Part shown: one piece after another, positions 37,234-45,816 of the stretch
How positions within the stretch are numbered: position 1 is the stretch's first letter
How the letters are laid out: every line of letters starts with the position of its first letter
NCBI RefSeq assembly: GCF_005222695.1
Contig: NZ_STGG01000048.1
Location: forward strand, 62,001-126,000
Origin: Massilia sp. HP4
GTDB taxonomy: Bacteria > Pseudomonadota > Gammaproteobacteria > Burkholderiales > Burkholderiaceae_D
Length of the DNA: 64,000 bases
Direction of reading: 5' to 3'
Made by a program: the position numbers and the translations under genes
The notes under the pieces: generated by a model
The model's database searches: none
What the model saw: only the letters and a program-made list of their open reading frames with translations
Told to the model about the DNA's origin: nothing

Positions 37234-37592
37234 GCGCAGCACGCATCCCGGCGATGATGGCGCTGGCCGTGCTGGTGGCGGCCTGCGGGCCGACGCGGCC
37301 GGCGCCCGGCATCCAGGGCGACCCCGAACGCGGCAAGATCGCGCTGACCCAGTATGCCTGCCATTCCTGCCACGCCGTGCCGACCGTCGCCGGCTCGAAA
37401 GTCTTTGTCGGCCGTCCGCTCGAGGACATGGCCGAGCGCCGCTACATCGCCGGCAAGGTGCCCAATACCCAGGCCAACCTGGTGCGCTGGATCATGGATC
37501 CGCAGGCGATCGACCCGGGCAACGCGATGCCGGCCATGGGCGTGAGCGAGCGCGATGCGATCGACATCAGCGCTTATCTGCTAAGCCAGTAG
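37230..37592 (+). CDS. c-type cytochrome lipoprotein
   Basis: A 120-residue lipoprotein with signal peptide ending in LVAAC, one CHSCH heme site and an AMPAMGVSERDA tail with the likely axial Met. It resembles the lipoprotein cytochrome at 36179-36574 closely in layout (GDPERG-K/R, heme, IAGKVPN/IAGSIPN, MPA-G-SE), so the two are probably paralogues on opposite sides of the promoter. Confidence 0.82.
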   Translation: MSAARIPAMMALAVLVAACGPTRPAPGIQGDPERGKIALTQYACHSCHAVPTVAGSKVFVGRPLEDMAERRYIAGKVPNTQANLVRWIMDPQAIDPGNAMPAMGVSERDAIDISAYLLSQ

Positions 37593-37663
37593 CCGATCCT
37601 TGGTATCATCGCCGGTTTGACGCGGGCCGCCACGGCCTGCGCGTTCACGACCGAGGAAGAATC

Positions 37664-38512
37664 ATGAGATTGGTGCGCTATGGCCGCCCTGGCAAAGAGA
37701 AGCCGGGCCTGTTCGACGAAGAGGGCCGCCTGCGCGACCTGTCCGGGATCATCGACGACATCGATCCTTCGCAGCTTTCCAGCAAGGCGCTGCGCAAGCT
37801 GGCGAAAGTCGACCAGAAAACCCTGCCGCTGGTGCGCGGCAACCCGCGCCTGGGCGTGCCGGTCAAGGGCGTCGGCAAGTTCATCGGCATCGGCATGAAC
37901 TATGCCGACCACGTTGCCGAGACCAAGTCCGCGATGCCGAGCGAGCCGGTGTTCTTCACCAAGGCGATCAGCTCCCTGAACGGCCCGGACGATGTTATCC
38001 AGCTGCCGAAAGGCGCGAAGAAAACCGACTGGGAAGTCGAGCTGGGCGTGATCATCGGCGAGCGCGCGCAGTATGTGAGCGAAGAAGAGGCGCTGAAGTA
38101 CGTGGCCGGCTACTGCGTGGTCAACGATGTCTCGGAGCGCGCCTTCCAGTTCGAGATGGGTTCGCAGTGGGACAAAGGCAAAGGCTGCGACACCTTCGGC
38201 CCGGTCGGCCCCTTCCTGGTCACGCGCGACGAAATCCATGACGTGCAAGACCTCGACCTCTACCTGGAGCTGAACGGCAAGCGCATGCAGACCGGGAATA
38301 CGTCGAGCATGATCTTCAGCGTGGCGCAGATCGTCAGCTACGTGTCGCGCTTCATGACCCTGGAACCGGGCGACATCATCACCACCGGCACCCCGCCGGG
38401 CGTGGGCATGGGCCGTTCGCCGCAGCGCTTCCTGAAAAAAGGCGACCAGCTGCGCCTGGGGATCGCGGGGCTGGGCGAGCAGCAGGCCGAAGTCGTCGCG
38501 TTTCCAAAGTAA
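37664..38512 (+). CDS. fumarylacetoacetate hydrolase-family protein
   Basis: A 282-residue FAH-family enzyme. The C-terminal catalytic domain carries the metal-binding blocks FIGIGMNYADHV, DWEVELGVIIG and VVNDVSERAFQ, and the TTGTPPGVGMG loop. Members hydrolyse or decarboxylate beta-diketo or 2-oxo acids from aromatic or sugar breakdown; the sequence resembles 2,4-diketo-3-deoxy-L-fuconate hydrolases and homologues annotated as ureidoglycolate lyase. No neighbouring pathway gene fixes the substrate. Confidence 0.85.
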   Translation: MRLVRYGRPGKEKPGLFDEEGRLRDLSGIIDDIDPSQLSSKALRKLAKVDQKTLPLVRGNPRLGVPVKGVGKFIGIGMNYADHVAETKSAMPSEPVFFTKAISSLNGPDDVIQLPKGAKKTDWEVELGVIIGERAQYVSEEEALKYVAGYCVVNDVSERAFQFEMGSQWDKGKGCDTFGPVGPFLVTRDEIHDVQDLDLYLELNGKRMQTGNTSSMIFSVAQIVSYVSRFMTLEPGDIITTGTPPGVGMGRSPQRFLKKGDQLRLGIAGLGEQQAEVVAFPK

Positions 38513-38515
38513 GAC

Positions 38516-38613
38516 TTAGAGCCTATCCCGGTAGGTGGGGGGAAGCTCATGGCGATGCACACGCTTGCCAGGCGCGCCAGGAGCGACTCCCACCTATCGG
38601 GATAGGCTCCTAA
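38516..38613. repeat. long imperfect inverted repeat in a convergent gap
   Basis: Arms of 21 bases (38519-38539 and 38589-38609) pair with one G-T wobble; the outer TTAG/CTAA extends the pairing across a one-base bulge to 38516 and 38613. The loop is about 49 nt. The element fills the entire space between two convergent genes and overlaps the stop codon of the minus-strand gene. There is no T-tract, so it is a poor intrinsic terminator; it may be a REP/MITE-like element. Confidence 0.8.
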
Positions 38614-39176
38614 TCCGGCATGCGCCAGTCGCCCTCTTCGGGCACGCTGGTGCGCGCCGTATTCATCACCATGGCCAGGAAGGTGTAATAGCCGTTGATC
38701 CCGATGAGATCGACCACGCCGTGCTCGCCGAACAGCGCGAGCGCATCGGCATACACCGGGTCCGACACCGCCTTGTGCTCGTGCAGCTCGATGCAGAAGT
38801 CGTGCACCACCGCCTCGTCCACCAGCATGTCGCGCGGCCGCTCGCGCGCCGCGATGGCCGCGATGACCGACGACGGAATCCCCACCTGGGCCGCGATCGG
38901 CGCGTGGATCGCCCACTCCACCTGCTGGTCCCACTGGCGCGCCGTGACCAGGATCGCCAGCTCCGACAACCGTGCCCCGATCGCGCTGCGGTAGCGCAGG
39001 TATTCGCCCATGCGCTGCGCATGGCTCATCAGCTCGGGACTGCGCAGCAGCGGCACGAAGGGCCCGTAGACCGCTCCGCGCGGGCCGGCGGCGATTTCCC
39101 GTGCGGCGGCGCGCTGGGCGTCGGTCAGTTCGTGCTCAAGGATGGGGCCCAGACGCTCGCCCATATGCTCGCTCAT
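38610..39176 (-). CDS. carboxymuconolactone decarboxylase-family protein
   Basis: A 188-residue helical protein of the AhpD/CMD fold. It has ELAILVTARQWDQQVEWAIHAPIA, the family's core helix pair, but lacks a C-x-x-C redox motif there, so it is not an AhpD-type peroxidase. The function is unknown; relatives are annotated as 4-carboxymuconolactone decarboxylase without proof. It is divergent to the class III aminotransferase gene. Its stop codon lies inside the inverted repeat described above. Confidence 0.72.
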   Translation of the reverse strand: MSEHMGERLGPILEHELTDAQRAAAREIAAGPRGAVYGPFVPLLRSPELMSHAQRMGEYLRYRSAIGARLSELAILVTARQWDQQVEWAIHAPIAAQVGIPSSVIAAIAARERPRDMLVDEAVVHDFCIELHEHKAVSDPVYADALALFGEHGVVDLIGINGYYTFLAMVMNTARTSVPEEGDWRMPD

Positions 39177-39292
39177 GTGTTGTCCGTTAGTGATCCCAGG
39201 AAAATATTCGCACGGCCTGCGCTAAAAATCAAAAGAAGCCGTCGTCTGCGCGCTTATCGTCAAGTGTCGTCCCTACTGGAGGAGAGCCTGTC

Positions 39293-40618
39293 ATGAGCCA
39301 CATCATCCACCGCAGCCTGCGCCAGGTGCCGCCCCTCGCGGCCGGCGGCGAGGGCATCCTGCTACGCGACAGCAATGGCAAGACCTATATCGACGCCAGC
39401 AGCGGCGCCGCCGTATCTTCGCTGGGCCACGGCCACCCGGACGTGATCGCCGCCATGCACCGCCAGATCGACCGCTGCGCCTACGCCCACACGGCTTTCT
39501 TCACCACCGACGTGGCCGAGCAGCTGGCAGCGCGTCTGGTCGAGGGCGGGCCGCCGGACATGGGCGGCGTGTACTTCGTCTCGGGCGGGTCCGAGGCGAT
39601 GGAGACCGCGCTCAAGCTGGCGCGCCAGTACTGGGTCGAGACGGGCGAGCCGCAGCGCACGCGCTTTTTGGCGCGCCGCCAGAGCTACCACGGCAACACC
39701 CTCGGCGCGTTGGGCGTGGGCGGCAACGAGTGGCGAAGGCAGCCCTTTGCGCCGCTGTTGAAGGACGCGCTGCGGGTCTCGGCCTGCTACGAGTATCGCG
39801 GCCGCGCGGCCCACCTGAGCGTGCACGACTACACCGCGGGCCTGCTCGACGAGCTCGAGACGACCATCCTGCGCGCGGGCGCCGAGAACATCATCGCCTT
39901 CGTGGCCGAACCGGTGGTCGGCGCGACCGGCGGCGCGATCCCGCCCACGCCGGGGTACTTCCAGGGCGTGCGCGAGATATGCGACCGCCATCGCATCCTG
40001 TTCATCGCCGACGAAGTCATGTGCGGCATGGGCCGCACCGGCACCATGTACGCGATCGAGCAGGACGGCGTGGCGCCCGACATCGTGGCCGTGGCCAAGG
40101 GCCTGGGCGCCGGCTACCAGCCGATCGGCGCGGTGCTGGCGCACAAGGCGATCGTTGACTGCCTGCGCAGCCGCAGCGGCATGTTCCAGCATGGGCACAC
40201 CTATATCGGCCATCCGGTGGCCGCCGCGGCGGCACTGGCGGTGCAGCAGGTGATCGAGCGCGACGACCTGCTGGCGCGGGTGCGCAGCCGCGGCGCGGTC
40301 TTGCGCCGCATGCTGGGAGACGTGTTCGGGGTGCACGACCACGTGGGCGACATCCGCGGCCGCGGGCTGCTGCTGGCGCTGGAATTCGTGAAGGACCGCG
40401 AGACGAAGGAGCCGTTCGCGCCCGAGCGCAAGCTGCACGCGGCGCTCAAGGCCGAGGCGATGGCGCGCGGCCTGCTGGTCTATCCGATGGGGGGAACGAT
40501 CGATGGGCAGCATGGCGACCATGTGCTGCTGGCGCCGCCGTTCATTGCGACCCCGGCCGACCTGTCGGAGATCGTGTCGCGCCTGGGCGATGCGGTGGAG
40601 GCGGCGCTGTCGACGTGA
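39293..40618 (+). CDS. class III (omega-) aminotransferase
   Basis: A 441-residue PLP enzyme of fold type I. The Schiff-base lysine is K269 (VAKGLGAGYQPIG), preceded by the PLP-binding Asp in IADEVMCGMGRTG; YHGNTLGAL and GGSEAMETALKLARQ are further family blocks. Members act on omega-amino acids, diamines or beta-alanine with pyruvate; the substrate is open. TGGAGGAGAG before the ATG is a good ribosome-binding site. Confidence 0.88.
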   Translation: MSHIIHRSLRQVPPLAAGGEGILLRDSNGKTYIDASSGAAVSSLGHGHPDVIAAMHRQIDRCAYAHTAFFTTDVAEQLAARLVEGGPPDMGGVYFVSGGSEAMETALKLARQYWVETGEPQRTRFLARRQSYHGNTLGALGVGGNEWRRQPFAPLLKDALRVSACYEYRGRAAHLSVHDYTAGLLDELETTILRAGAENIIAFVAEPVVGATGGAIPPTPGYFQGVREICDRHRILFIADEVMCGMGRTGTMYAIEQDGVAPDIVAVAKGLGAGYQPIGAVLAHKAIVDCLRSRSGMFQHGHTYIGHPVAAAAALAVQQVIERDDLLARVRSRGAVLRRMLGDVFGVHDHVGDIRGRGLLLALEFVKDRETKEPFAPERKLHAALKAEAMARGLLVYPMGGTIDGQHGDHVLLAPPFIATPADLSEIVSRLGDAVEAALST

Positions 40619-40654
40619 CCGCGCCGCCAATGGGTGGCGACGTTTTGCGACGAG

Positions 40655-41323
40655 TTAGGCGACGACCTTGCGAATCCACTTCGCCATATCTTGCACCTCT
40701 TCCAGGCACAGCGTGTGCTGCATCTGGTAGGCATGCCACTCGACCTGGTAGCCGAGCGATTCGAGCACCTTGCGCGAATCTTCGGCGCGCGCGAACGGCA
40801 CCACCGGATCCTGCACGCCATGCGCCATGAAGATCGGCGTGGCGAGGCTGGCCTCATGGCGCTCGGCGCCGGCGACGCCCGCCAGCGGCAGGTAGCCCGA
40901 CAGGCACATCATGCCGGCCAGCGGTTCCGGGTGGCGCAGGCCCGTCTGCAAGGTCATCGCGCAGCCCTGCGAGAAGCCGGCCAGGATGATGCGCGAGGCC
41001 GGGATGCCGCGCTCCTTCTCGCGCGCGATCAGTGCTTCGACCTGCAGCTGCGAGGCGCGCAGGCCGGCTTCGTCTTCGCGCCGCACCAGGTCGGTGGCGA
41101 CGATGTCGTACCACGAGCGCATCACATAGCCGCCGTTGATCGTCACGGGCATCGTGTTCGCATGCGGGAACACGAAGCGGATGCCGGGCAGGCCGGACAG
41201 GTCCAATTCGCGCACCATCGGCACGAAGTCGTTGCCGTCGGCGCCCAGGCCATGCAGCCAGACGATGGCAATGGACGGATTCGGCGCGGTTTCGATCTCG
41301 ATGTTTTCAAGCAGCTGGGTCAT
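40655..41323 (-). CDS. carboxylesterase/phospholipase (alpha/beta hydrolase)
   Basis: A 222-residue esterase of the acyl-protein-thioesterase-like family (Est/YpfH). The nucleophile is S118 in GFSQG, the acid is in HGVQDPVVP and the base is the His in YQMQHTLCLEE. The LHGLGADGNDF block near the N-terminus forms the oxyanion hole. It probably hydrolyses short or medium esters. It is the last of three minus-strand genes with mog and darP upstream, 12 nt beyond mog. Confidence 0.88.
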   Translation of the reverse strand: MTQLLENIEIETAPNPSIAIVWLHGLGADGNDFVPMVRELDLSGLPGIRFVFPHANTMPVTINGGYVMRSWYDIVATDLVRREDEAGLRASQLQVEALIAREKERGIPASRIILAGFSQGCAMTLQTGLRHPEPLAGMMCLSGYLPLAGVAGAERHEASLATPIFMAHGVQDPVVPFARAEDSRKVLESLGYQVEWHAYQMQHTLCLEEVQDMAKWIRKVVA

Positions 41324-41335
41324 GGCTCTCTTTTG

Positions 41336-41968
41336 TTAGGCGACGGGCGGGCGCAAGGCCGATTTGGGGCGGAAGGTCTTGCTCACCGCCGGATTGGTTT
41401 CCATATACGGGCCGCCGATCAGGTCGATGCAATAGGGGACGGCTGCGAAGATGCCGCCGACGACGGTGTTGCCGGCGTCGTCCTTCAGCCCCTCGAGGGT
41501 TTCCTTGATCGACTTCGGCTGGCCTGGCAGGTTCATGATCAGGGCAGCATGAGCGTCGGTCTCCCGAATGACGGCGGTCTGGCGCGACAGGATCGCGGTC
41601 GGCACGAAGCGCAGGCTGATCTGGCGCATCTGCTCGCCGAAGCCGGGCATCTCCTTGGTGGCGACGGCCAGCGTGGCCTCGGGCGTGACGTCGCGCCGCG
41701 CCGGACCGGTGCCGCCGGTGGTCAGCACCAGGTGGCAGCGTGCCGTATCGACCAGTTCGACCAGGGTCGCTTCGATATTGGCGCGGTCGTCGGGGATCAA
41801 GCGCGTTTCGACACGGAAGGGCGTGGTGATCGCCCCCGCCAGCCATTCGTTCAGGGCCGGAATGCCCTTGTCTTCGTAGACGCCACCGCTGGCGCGGTCG
41901 GAGACCGACACCAGGCCGATCACCAGTTCCTGGTTATTCGCGCTGTTACTCGGATTCTGACTCGTCAT
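41336..41968 (-). CDS. mog: molybdopterin adenylyltransferase
   Basis: A 210-residue enzyme that adenylates molybdopterin before molybdenum insertion. Signature blocks are LVSVSDRASGGVYEDKGIP, TTGGTGPARRDVTPEATL and MNLPGQPKSIKETLEGL, which fit Mog rather than MoaB. The gene starts inside the 3' end of darP (23-base overlap), so the two are co-transcribed. Confidence 0.92.
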   Translation of the reverse strand: MTSQNPSNSANNQELVIGLVSVSDRASGGVYEDKGIPALNEWLAGAITTPFRVETRLIPDDRANIEATLVELVDTARCHLVLTTGGTGPARRDVTPEATLAVATKEMPGFGEQMRQISLRFVPTAILSRQTAVIRETDAHAALIMNLPGQPKSIKETLEGLKDDAGNTVVGGIFAAVPYCIDLIGGPYMETNPAVSKTFRPKSALRPPVA

Positions 41969-42545
41969 CGTTGCCTTCTTCTTCAGCGTCGGCGTCGGTT
42001 TTCTTCTTCTTGCCCAGGTCCTTCAGGATCTGGAAGATCTCGCGATAAGCCTTCGGTGGCTTGGACTCGGCGACTTCCTTGCGCGCATTGCGGATCAGGG
42101 TGCGCAGGTGCTGGACGTCGAGTTCCGGGTTTTCTTCGAGCAGGGTGGTCAGCGCCTTGTCGTCGGCCAGCAGCTTTTCGCGGCGGCGCTCGAGCGCGTG
42201 CAGGGCGGCCGTCTCGGCCTTCGAGGCGCCTTTCCAGCTGTCGATGGTGCGCTGGATGACGGCGATTTCTTCCTCGTCCAGGGTACGCATCTTCTTGCCC
42301 ACGAACTGCAGGGCGCGGCGGCGGCCTTCGTGGTTGGTGATGGTCTGGGTCTCGAGGATGATGTCGCGAATATCGTCCGGCATCGGCACGCGCTTGACGC
42401 GGTCGCGCGGGGCTTCGACGAGCTGTTCGCCGAGCTTTTGCAACTCGTTCGACTGGCGCTTGAGTTCCGATTTGGATGGGCGGTCGTATTCGGGTTCGAA
42501 TTCGTTCGACTGGAAGCCGACCGAGCCGCGATTTGGATTAGGCAT
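41946..42545 (-). CDS. darP: ribosome biogenesis factor DarP (DUF615/YjgA)
   Basis: A 199-residue DUF615 protein with KSELKRQSNELQKLGEQLV and HEGRRRALQFVGKKMR, the family blocks. In E. coli the homologue promotes late assembly of the 50S subunit. The C-terminus is highly acidic (DADAEEEGNDDESESE), with a lysine cluster just before it. It is divergent to pmbA; this order (darP, pmbA divergent) is common in betaproteobacteria. Confidence 0.92.
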   Translation of the reverse strand: MPNPNRGSVGFQSNEFEPEYDRPSKSELKRQSNELQKLGEQLVEAPRDRVKRVPMPDDIRDIILETQTITNHEGRRRALQFVGKKMRTLDEEEIAVIQRTIDSWKGASKAETAALHALERRREKLLADDKALTTLLEENPELDVQHLRTLIRNARKEVAESKPPKAYREIFQILKDLGKKKKTDADAEEEGNDDESESE

Positions 42546-42639
42546 GATATGAATGGATTTGATTGGCGCAGGGCCGATCAGTGAAAACTGTAAACGGCTG
42601 CTATGATAACTGTTTTAGGGCCTGCCACGAAAAACACCT

Positions 42640-43992
42640 ATGAACGACACCGCTTTTACCCACACCCAGGATCAGCTCAAACAGCTGGCGCGCGACGTGC
42701 TTGCGTTTGCCCGCGAGCAGGGCGCGACCGACGCCTCGGTCGAGATCAGCGAGGGGAGCGGTTTGTCGGTTTCTGTGCGTAAAGGCAACATCGAGACGAT
42801 CGAGCAAAACAAGGACAAAGGCCTTGGCGTGACCGTCTACGTGGGCCAGCGCCGCGGCAATGCCAGCACCTCCGATTTCTCGACCACCTCGCTCAAGGCG
42901 ACCGTCGAGGCGGCCGCCAATATCGCCCGCTTCACCGCCGAGGACGATTGCGCCGGCCTGCCGGATGCCGATCTGCTCGAAACGAACCCGCGCGATCTGC
43001 GCCTGTTCTACCCATGGCAGATCGACACCGAACAAGCCGTCGAGCTGGCCAAGCGCTGCGAAAACGCCGCTTTCGAGGTCGACAAGCGCATCACGAATAG
43101 CGAAGGCGCCAGCGTCTACGTGCAGCAGTCGCATTTCGTCGGCGCCAACTCGCGCGGCTTCATCGGCGGCTACCCGTTCTCGCGCCACACGATCTCGGTG
43201 GCGCCGATCGCCGGCAAGGGCAATGGGATGCAGCGCGACGACTGGTATACCTCGTCGCGCAATCCGAAAGAGCTGGCCAGGCCCGAGAAAGTCGGCCGCT
43301 ACGCCGCCGAGCGCGCACTGGCCCGCCTGAACGCACGCAAACTCAATACCCGCACCTGCCCGGTGCTGTTCGAAGCACCGCTGGCCGCGGGCCTCCTGGG
43401 CGCCTTCGTGCAAGCCGTGTCGGGCGGCGCGCTGTACCGCAAGTCGACCTTCCTGCTCGACACGCTCGGCAAGCAGGTCTTCCCATCGCATATCCAGGTC
43501 GTCGAAGACCCGCACCTGATCGGCGCGGTCGGCTCGGCGCCGTTCGACGAAGAGGGCGTCAAGACCGTGCGCCGCAAGGTCATCCAGGATGGCGTGCTGC
43601 AGGGGTACTTTTTGTCTTCTTACTCGGCGCGCAAGCTGGGCATGCAGACCACCGGCAATGCCGGCGGCTCGCACAATCTCGAGATCGTCTCGAAGGACAC
43701 GCGCCGCAGCGACGATTTCGAAGGCATGCTGCGCAAACTCGGCACGGGCCTGCTGGTGACCGAACTGATGGGCCAGGGCGTCAATTACGTGACCGGGGAC
43801 TATTCGCGCGGCGCTTCCGGCTACTGGGTCGAGAACGGCATCATCCAGTATCCGGTCGAAGAAATCACCATCGCCGGCAATATGCGTGAGATGTTCCAGC
43901 AGATCGTTGCTGTTGGTAACGACACCCTCGTGCGCGGCAACAAGACCACCGGCTCGATCCTGATCGAGAAGATGGTCATCGCCGGCAACTAA
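42640..43992 (+). CDS. pmbA: TldE/PmbA metalloprotease subunit
   Basis: A 450-residue U62-family protein. With TldD it forms the complex that cleaves leader peptides such as microcin B17 and degrades the antitoxin CcdA; TldE itself lacks the metal motif of TldD. RNPKELARPEKVG and SYSARKLGMQTTGNAGG are family blocks. tldD is not in the window. TATGAT at 42602-42607 could be its -10 box. Confidence 0.93.
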   Translation: MNDTAFTHTQDQLKQLARDVLAFAREQGATDASVEISEGSGLSVSVRKGNIETIEQNKDKGLGVTVYVGQRRGNASTSDFSTTSLKATVEAAANIARFTAEDDCAGLPDADLLETNPRDLRLFYPWQIDTEQAVELAKRCENAAFEVDKRITNSEGASVYVQQSHFVGANSRGFIGGYPFSRHTISVAPIAGKGNGMQRDDWYTSSRNPKELARPEKVGRYAAERALARLNARKLNTRTCPVLFEAPLAAGLLGAFVQAVSGGALYRKSTFLLDTLGKQVFPSHIQVVEDPHLIGAVGSAPFDEEGVKTVRRKVIQDGVLQGYFLSSYSARKLGMQTTGNAGGSHNLEIVSKDTRRSDDFEGMLRKLGTGLLVTELMGQGVNYVTGDYSRGASGYWVENGIIQYPVEEITIAGNMREMFQQIVAVGNDTLVRGNKTTGSILIEKMVIAGN

Positions 43993-44004
43993 AGGAAGAG
44001 TGCC

Positions 44005-44247
44005 ATGGGCCGATTCGTCCGTATCGACAAGGAAAGCAGCCCCAAGACGGTGCTGCTCAATCTCGACCTGGTGGCCACGGTCGAGCTGGCCCCGCAATCC
44101 GACCTGCTCAGCTCGGGCGGCGCGGACAGCCGCAAGGTGTACGCCACCTTTCTCGCGCCGGATAAAACCGCGATCGCGAGCCTGCATTTCGATAGCAGCG
44201 ACGATGCGAACGCGTGGGTGCAGTCGCACCTCGGCGTGGCGCTCTAG
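44005..44247 (+). CDS. small conserved-looking hypothetical protein
   Basis: An 80-residue cytoplasmic protein with no membrane segment. AAGGAAG precedes its ATG, and it follows pmbA by 12 nt, so it is likely in the pmbA transcript. It has an alternating beta pattern and no recognisable motif. Its stop codon overlaps the LysR stop on the other strand by four bases (CTAG). Confidence 0.6.
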   Translation: MGRFVRIDKESSPKTVLLNLDLVATVELAPQSDLLSSGGADSRKVYATFLAPDKTAIASLHFDSSDDANAWVQSHLGVAL

Positions 44248-45161
44248 TCCGGCGCCACCCCTGCGCCAAAGCGCTCCGCATACAGGCTGCCTACCCAGTC
44301 GATGAACACCCGCACCCGCGGCGACAGCTGGCGGTGGAAGGGATACAGCGCGCACACCGGCAAGTCGGGACATGGCCACTCTGCCAGTACCTGGACCAGG
44401 CGCCCGGTCTTCAAATGTTCTTCCAGCCTGAAACGTGGCACCTGGATCAGGCCGCAACCGGCCAGCGCAGCGCCCGTATAGCACTCGGCGTCGCTCACCG
44501 ACAGCCAGCCATTGGCCGCAAACTGCGTCACCTGGCCATCCACCATGAGCGTGAACGGAAACTGGTTGGGATTACCTCGTGAAAAAAATCCGATTCCGCG
44601 ATGCTGCGCCAGGTCGCGCGGATGGCGCGGCACGCCATGCCGGGCCAGGTAATCCGGGCTCGCGCAGATCATCTCGGGCAGGTCGGCCAGCTTGCGGGCA
44701 ACCAGCGTGGAATCGCGCGGATGCCCGGCGCGGACCACGCAATCGATGCCTTCCCCGACCAGGTCCACCAGGCGGTCGCCGCTGCTGAGCACCACGTCGA
44801 TGTGGGGATAGCGGTCGTGGAATTCGCCGATGCGCGGCAGGATGATCATGGTCGCATGCGCGCCGTGCAGGTCCAGGCGCAGCGACCCGCGTGGATCGGC
44901 GATGTGGGTGCTGAGCGACGCTTCGGCATCTTCCAGTTCGGCCAGCACACGCTTGCTGCGTTCATAGAAGGCCTGGCCATCCAGGGTCGGCCTGACCTGG
45001 CGCGTGGTGCGTTCGAGCAGGCGCGCGCCGAGCCGTTTTTCGAGCTCCTTGATGGCGTGGGTCGCGGTCGCACGCGGCATGCCAAGCACCTGGGCCGCCT
45101 CGGTGAAGCTTTCCCGTTCCACGATCCGAATGAAGAGCTTTAATGCATCGAAACGGTCCAT
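44244..45161 (-). CDS. LysR-family regulator
   Basis: A 305-residue LysR regulator with an N-terminal winged HTH (ALKLFIRIVERESFTEAAQVLGM) and a CrgA-like effector domain. It lies divergent to the DoxX gene with about 100 nt between them, the usual position for a LysR protein that controls a neighbour. The effector is unknown. Confidence 0.85.
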   Translation of the reverse strand: MDRFDALKLFIRIVERESFTEAAQVLGMPRATATHAIKELEKRLGARLLERTTRQVRPTLDGQAFYERSKRVLAELEDAEASLSTHIADPRGSLRLDLHGAHATMIILPRIGEFHDRYPHIDVVLSSGDRLVDLVGEGIDCVVRAGHPRDSTLVARKLADLPEMICASPDYLARHGVPRHPRDLAQHRGIGFFSRGNPNQFPFTLMVDGQVTQFAANGWLSVSDAECYTGAALAGCGLIQVPRFRLEEHLKTGRLVQVLAEWPCPDLPVCALYPFHRQLSPRVRVFIDWVGSLYAERFGAGVAPD

Positions 45162-45260
45162 TGTTGAGAAATGATGGATTAATTAGCCAATTTCAGCATC
45201 TTTATCCAAGCGGCGTCAACCGGCAAGATGGGCAACCGATCACGACACCAAGGATGAACG

Positions 45261-45758
45261 ATGAATACGCGCCACCACGACACCGGCCCGGCTGCAGCGC
45301 ACGAACGCCTGCTGGTTCCACAGCTGGAGAGCGTCTACCGGCACGCCGAACCCGTCCTGTATGCCCTGTTGCGCCTGGTCTTCGGCATCGTCATGCTGAC
45401 TCATGGGCTTCCCAAGGCGCTGGGCGTTTCGCATGGATCGATGGCCGATCCGATGGCGGGATCGACCCGGCTGATCCAGGATGTGATGGGGTTGCCGTTC
45501 GCGCCGCAGCTGGCTTTCCTTGTCATGCTGCTGGAAACGGGCGGCGCGCTGATGCTGGCGCTGGGATTCTGGGCGCGGCCGGTCGGCCTCCTGATCGCCC
45601 TGCAGATGGCGGGCATCTGCTACGCGCTCGGCCCCACCTGGCCCTGGATCGACCGTGGCATCGAATTTCCCTTCCTGATGGGTTTTCTTGCGCTGTACAT
45701 CGCGGTGCGCGGCAGCGGCCGCTTCGCGCTGGATCGGCGGCTCGGGATGTCGATCTGA
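45261..45758 (+). CDS. DoxX-family membrane protein
   Basis: A 165-residue protein with four membrane helices and the DoxX start LRLVFGIVMLTHGLPKAL. Family members occur in redox-linked membrane complexes and thiosulfate metabolism, but most are unassigned. It is probably controlled by the divergent LysR. A perfect bidirectional terminator follows. Confidence 0.82.
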   Translation: MNTRHHDTGPAAAHERLLVPQLESVYRHAEPVLYALLRLVFGIVMLTHGLPKALGVSHGSMADPMAGSTRLIQDVMGLPFAPQLAFLVMLLETGGALMLALGFWARPVGLLIALQMAGICYALGPTWPWIDRGIEFPFLMGFLALYIAVRGSGRFALDRRLGMSI

Positions 45759-45770
45759 CGCGGGCGCACG

Positions 45771-45807
45771 ATGAAAAACGCTCCGGCTTGCGGAGCGTTT
45801 TTCATCG
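45771..45807. terminator. bidirectional intrinsic terminator
   Basis: A perfect 16-bp stem (45771-45786 with 45792-45807) around the 5-nt loop GCTTG. Each arm carries a run of A or T (GAAAAACG / CGTTTTTC), so it works on both strands, serving doxX and the convergent M14 peptidase gene. Confidence 0.9.
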
Positions 45808-45816
45808 GTAGAGCGT

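Noticed and set aside
40625..40645. CGCCA/TGGCG hairpin with TTTT after the aminotransferase gene
   Set aside because: Only a 5-bp stem and a short T-run; too weak to call a terminator.
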